Assembly (NCBI RefSeq): GCF_000005505.3
Contig: NC_016133.3
Span: 38,281,237 to 38,345,236 of the forward strand
Reading direction: 5' to 3'
Source of the DNA: Brachypodium distachyon
Taxonomy: Eukaryota > Streptophyta > Magnoliopsida > Poales > Poaceae
DNA: 64,000 bases
The notes below the pieces were generated by a model, which had not been told where the DNA came from, searched no databases, and was given only the letters and a program-made list of their open reading frames with translations. This document shows positions 60,691 to 64,000 of this stretch, piece after piece. The position numbers and the translations under genes are program-made. The stretch's first letter is position 1. Every line of letters begins with the position of its first letter.

Positions 60691-60759
60691 CACAGGCATC
60701 ATGTGCATGCACGGCTGAATACGTACGAAAAACAATCCATGCTAAAAATTTGCATATAC

Positions 60760-60882
60760 ATTTGCACGTGCAATTTTAAATTTGCGCATAAAATTTCACT
60801 TGCAATTTTTAAATTACACATAAATTCCACTTCCAATTTTTAAAATTGCACCTAAAATTTCAGGTGCAATTTTTAAATTTTG
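60760..60882. repeat. Degenerate repeats of about 36 bp
   Basis: Four loosely tandem copies of a unit containing (T/C)GCAATTTTTAAATT and CACATAAAATTTCAC. Confidence 0.65.
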
Positions 60883-61015
60883 ATAGTTATTGTTTTTCTT
60901 GCCTTTTTCCTTCCCCCTTTTAAAGAAATTTTGGTGCAATTGTAAAAACTTTAGTTGCAATCCCATGAGACGGAGAAGCATCGAATGTGCGAATTTAGGC
61001 TTTCAAAATGTGCAG

Positions 61016-61338
61016 CCCTATATAATTACACCGGCACATATAATATTTCTGCCGTTATGGTTTTCGAAATATGCAACTCATCCAAAAAAATAGGAGCACA
61101 AAAAAATAAGACAAATATACAAATTATCTTATACTGCTATTTTACGTTAGTGTACATATATAAAATTTAAAACAAAATATTAAGAGAAATAAAAAATTGA
61201 AGACCCTATATAATTACACTCGCACATATAATATTTCTGCCGTTATGGTTTTCGGAATATGCAACTCATCCAAAAAAATAAAACAAATATACAAATTATC
61301 TTATAATGCTATTTTTACGTTAGTGTACATCTATAAAA
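61016..61338. repeat. Direct repeat, copies 61016-61167 and 61204-61338
   Basis: Both begin CCCTATATAATTACAC, continue ATAATATTTCTGCCGTTATG and GCAACTCATCCAAAAAAATA, and end GTTAGTGTACAT(A/C)TATAAAA. The second copy lacks about 17 bp after the A run. Few substitutions. Confidence 0.92.
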
Positions 61339-61365
61339 AATAGGAAAAGGAAACAAAAAATTGGA

Positions 61366-61430
61366 CGGGAAGGCATTCGAACCTGCGACCTCCAGAACAG
61401 AGCGACAATGCACAAACCACCAGGCCATGT
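61366..61430 (-). ncRNA. tRNA-like fragment with A and B boxes (pseudo-tRNA or SINE head)
   Basis: On the minus strand an A-box-like TGGCCTGGTGG (61427-61417) and a B-box GGTTCGAATGC (61383-61373) stand at tRNA spacing. The acceptor stem does not pair and no clean anticodon stem forms, so a working tRNA is unlikely. Confidence 0.4.
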
Positions 61431-61721
61431 ACATATCGATGTTTCATTCAGTTATTAATATACTTATTATATATTAGTTTCAAATCCGATACAAATTTTA
61501 CTTCCACAATAGAAACGGGGGTACTTGGGCGACGCTCGAGGAGACTAGAAGTGCGCCCCCTTATGTTTGGACCTCGCAGATGAGATCCAAATCGATCGGG
61601 AGGAGAAGCTGGAGACGACAGGGATGAAGGTTGGGAAGATTATAGGGAAGGTAGAGGAGGAGGAAGGGCGTGAGGTACTGCAAGAACTTGAGCTGAGCTA
61701 CAGCGCTAGCACTAGCAAGCG

Positions 61722-61925
61722 TCATGCGTGTGCATGCAGTGTTGACGCATGATCTCGTGGAGTCATGGGGACAAGAAGGAGCTTCTCCTTCCGATGCATG
61801 CCCAGCCCGAACACCTCGGTCATGTCGACGTGCTCCTCCCGCATCCCACCAGGGAGCTCCCAGTCGAAGCAGTAGACGAGGTTGGCAAGCATCGTCTCCA
61901 CGGAGGCCACCCCGAAGCTTACCCC
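61722..61925 (-). pseudogene. Duplicated C-terminal fragment of the neighbouring P450
   Basis: Encodes VASVETMLANLVYCFDWELP, then a REEHVDMTEVFGL segment and HRKEKLLLVP. This matches the end of the P450 at 62438 (MASVEMMLANLVYCFNWELP, RREKEKL-type end) at about 75-80% identity by eye. Similarity stops at about 61925, just after the haem loop would lie, so the Cys ligand and everything upstream are missing. Same strand as the parent, about 0.5 kb downstream of it. It is likely the leftover of a tandem gene copy or an unequal exchange. Confidence 0.85.
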
Positions 61926-61929
61926 ATCA

Positions 61930-62437
61930 GATCATTCTTTAGTTTTTTGATGGTCAATTGATCAAATCTTAACTCATGTTGCACGCTCGCGCCGGCGCCT
62001 GGCTAGCCGGACGCTGCCCTGTTCTGGCTCTGGGCTACATGCGACTGCCCGAGCTGCTGGCCTGCTAGCGTGCATGCCGCCTCCTCGGATCTAACGTGAC
62101 ATCTAATAAGTGGACCCACGTATCAGAAACATTGTTAATGTTCTAAATTGGTAGGTTTGGGTCATATGAGAAGCTCCGTTTCAAGAGTTAATAGTTCTGT
62201 CATAAAATTGACGTCAACCGTGGTTTTGTGCCAATTGCACAAAATTACGTGATTTATGAAATTTACTATAAATTACAAAATGTTCGATTCAAGTACACTC
62301 GTACATATTAGCGTGCGAAGTTTTATAGTGTTGAGTACTTGCATCATACTTCGTCCTATAGAACGGAGTGATTAATTATCTCTGTTGGCTAGACACGTGT
62401 TCTCTAGCAACGCCGGCGCAAGACGTTGGGCAAGAAC
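61930..62437. other. Spacer between the P450 fragment and the P450 gene
   Basis: No gene seen; contains the 3' UTR of the minus-strand P450. Confidence 0.6.
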
Positions 62438-64000
62438 TTAAGCTGACCTACCGCAAGCATCATGCTCGAGATCCGGTGGTATCGTTGGGACAAGAAGAAG
62501 CTTCTCCTTCCGACGCATGGTCAGCCCAAACACGTCGGCCATGTCTATGTCCTCCTCACGGATCCCACGGGGGAGCTCCCAATTGAAGCAGTAGACAAGG
62601 TTGGCGAGCATCATCTCCACGGAGGCCATCCCGAAACCCAACCCGGGGCAGATCCTCCGCCCGGCTCCGAACGGCAGGAACTGGAAATCCCTCCCCTTGA
62701 AGTCGGTCGTTGCCGCCGCGCTGTCGTGGTCGACCATGAACCTCTCCGGCGAGAACTCCTCTGCGTCCTCCCCCCATGACCGTGCATCTCTCCCAAGTGC
62801 CCATGCATTGACAAGAACGCGCGTCCCGGCCGGGACAGCGTAGCCGTTGACGTCATCGCAGCTGGACATGGAGATGCGCGGCAGGAGGAGCGGCACGGGC
62901 GGATGCAGCCGAAGCGTCTCCTTCACGACGGCCTTCAGGTAGGCCATGCCGCTCAAGTCTTCCTCCTTGACCGTCTGTTGGCCCTTGGGCGTCTTGCTCC
63001 TTATCTCGGCTTGGAGCTTGGCCATGACGCTGGGTTTCCGCATCAGCTCCGCCATCGCAAACTCCATGACGATGTATGACGTGTCTGTGCCCGCTGCAAA
63101 CATGTCCTATATAATTGAAAAAAATAAAAATAATTACACATGCAAATAATATAAGCATCATGGAATTAATTAATATTGAGTAAATGGATTAATTACGATC
63201 AAGACGGCCTTGATGTTGTCTCTGGTGAGATTGTACTCCTGCTGAAGAGAGAGAAGAACGTCTACAAAGTCTCTCTCCTGATCTTCTTGTTGCTCGTCGT
63301 GGTTTCTATCATGTTGTTTCCGCGACGAACAAGATTTGGCTGCGTGGTCATTTATGATCTTGTCGAGCAGCTCGTGCCACCTCTTCTTCAGCGCGATCGT
63401 CCTGGCCAGCACGAGCCGCCGGAGCAGGCGCACCTTGGCCAGCCCCGGGAAGTAGTCCTCCAGGTTGAACCCCGCGAACACGGCCGCGTTCCCGGCGATG
63501 AGCTCCCGGAACAGCTCGTTCCGGCCCTCCTCCCGGAAGAACTTGCCGGACACGGCGCAGCACACGACGTCGTTGGCGTAGGCGCCCAGCATCTCGCTCA
63601 GGTCGACGGCGCCGCCTTGGGCGCCGCAGGCCGCGGTCCGGACCTTGGCGAGCACCAGGGCCACTTCCTCGTCCCGGGCGCCGGCCAGGGCGCGCACCTT
63701 GCTGGCGCTAAGCAGGTGCGTGGTGACGAGCCTCCTGGCCTGGCGCCAGTACTCGCCGTAGGGCGCGAGCGCGACGTCGGAGACGCCGTTGAAGAGCACG
63801 TCGGCGACCGCGGAAGGCGGGCGCGAGGCGAAGGCGTGGTCGTGCGCACGCAGGACGGCCTCGGCGGCCCGCGGGGAGGAGACCACGAGGTTGCGGGCCT
63901 GGCCCAGGTCCAGGAGAAGGAGCCCGTCGGGGCCCGCGTGCTTCCGTGAGAGCTCGGCCAGGGAGACGTGAGGGGTTTCCGGGTTAACCAGGTGCAGGTG
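62438..64000 (-). CDS. Cytochrome P450, CYP71C-like (partial, 5' end outside window)
   Basis: An ER-bound haem mono-oxygenase. CYP71C members in grasses act in benzoxazinoid and related defence metabolism; the substrate here cannot be read from sequence. Exon 1 runs from beyond 64000 to 63197, exon 2 from 63106 to 62438, with a phase-0 GT-AG intron at the usual CYP71 position before DMFAAGTDTS. Seen: VVSSPRAAEAVLRAHDHAFA, PYGEYWRQARRL (C-helix WxxxR), KFFREEGRNELFREL, the I-helix AGTDTS, KETLRLHPPVPLLLPR (ExxR), FSPERF, and the haem motif FLPFGAGRRICPG with Cys ligand. All key residues are intact. Exon 1 is very GC-rich, usual for this family. The membrane anchor and Pro hinge are not in the window. 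Confidence 0.95.

Larger units (their letters stand above)
58505..61721. other. Accessory DNA with short tandem repeats, no gene seen
   Basis: Contains the repeat clusters listed separately (59488, 60576, 60760, 61016) and a tRNA-like fragment. The frame 61567-61752 (61 codons) shows no known domain. Confidence 0.55.

Overview
The window looks like nuclear DNA of a Triticeae-type grass (wheat, Aegilops or barley relatives). Reasons: multi-exon plant genes with GT-AG introns, GC-rich coding next to AT-rich spacers, many Stowaway MITEs with CTCCCTCCGT-type ends and TA target duplications, a nested Copia/long-LTR block, a plant L1-type LINE, and a CYP71C-like P450. The species call is inference from family recognition; no database was searched.

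Layout. 1-6.4 kb: spacer with a Stowaway MITE, a 5'-truncated LINE (about 2.6-5.0 kb), then a frameshifted CDK-like kinase fragment that lies just before a Helitron-like 3' terminus (6070). 6.4-10.5 kb: gene-poor spacer with a tandem duplication. 10.9-15.7 kb (+): a complete 9-exon CCZ1 gene (Rab7 GEF subunit). 16.5 kb (-): tRNA-Gly(CCC). 16.5-21.9 kb: MITE cluster, a small secreted Cys-containing peptide gene (18.4 kb), a 128-bp inverted repeat and a 97-bp minisatellite. 22.3-29.1 kb (+): a 13-exon RAD4/XPC DNA-repair gene. 29.7-31.9 kb (-): an LRR receptor-like pseudokinase gene. 32.8-34.1 kb: a Mutator-like element with long TIRs and a 9-bp TSD that carries a CTNNBL1-like gene fragment (Pack-MULE). 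34.7-42.0 kb (-): a decayed Copia element split by a 3.16-kb long-LTR insertion with a perfect 5-bp TSD. 44.3 kb (+): a short unknown gene. 45.3-52.1 kb (-): an ALY/THO4 mRNA-export adaptor gene with a probable GC-AG intron. 52.2-61.6 kb: accessory DNA with a solo LTR, a PP2C exon fragment and several tandem repeats. 61.7-64.0 kb (-): a CYP71C-like P450 running off the window end, with a duplicated C-terminal fragment downstream of it.

The genes do not form a pathway. They are housekeeping genes (vesicle fusion, DNA repair, mRNA export, tRNA) plus receptor-like and defence-type accessory genes, separated by mobile DNA. The most unusual content is in the elements that have captured gene fragments: CDK near a Helitron end, CTNNBL1 in a MULE, and a PP2C exon still flanked by splice sites.
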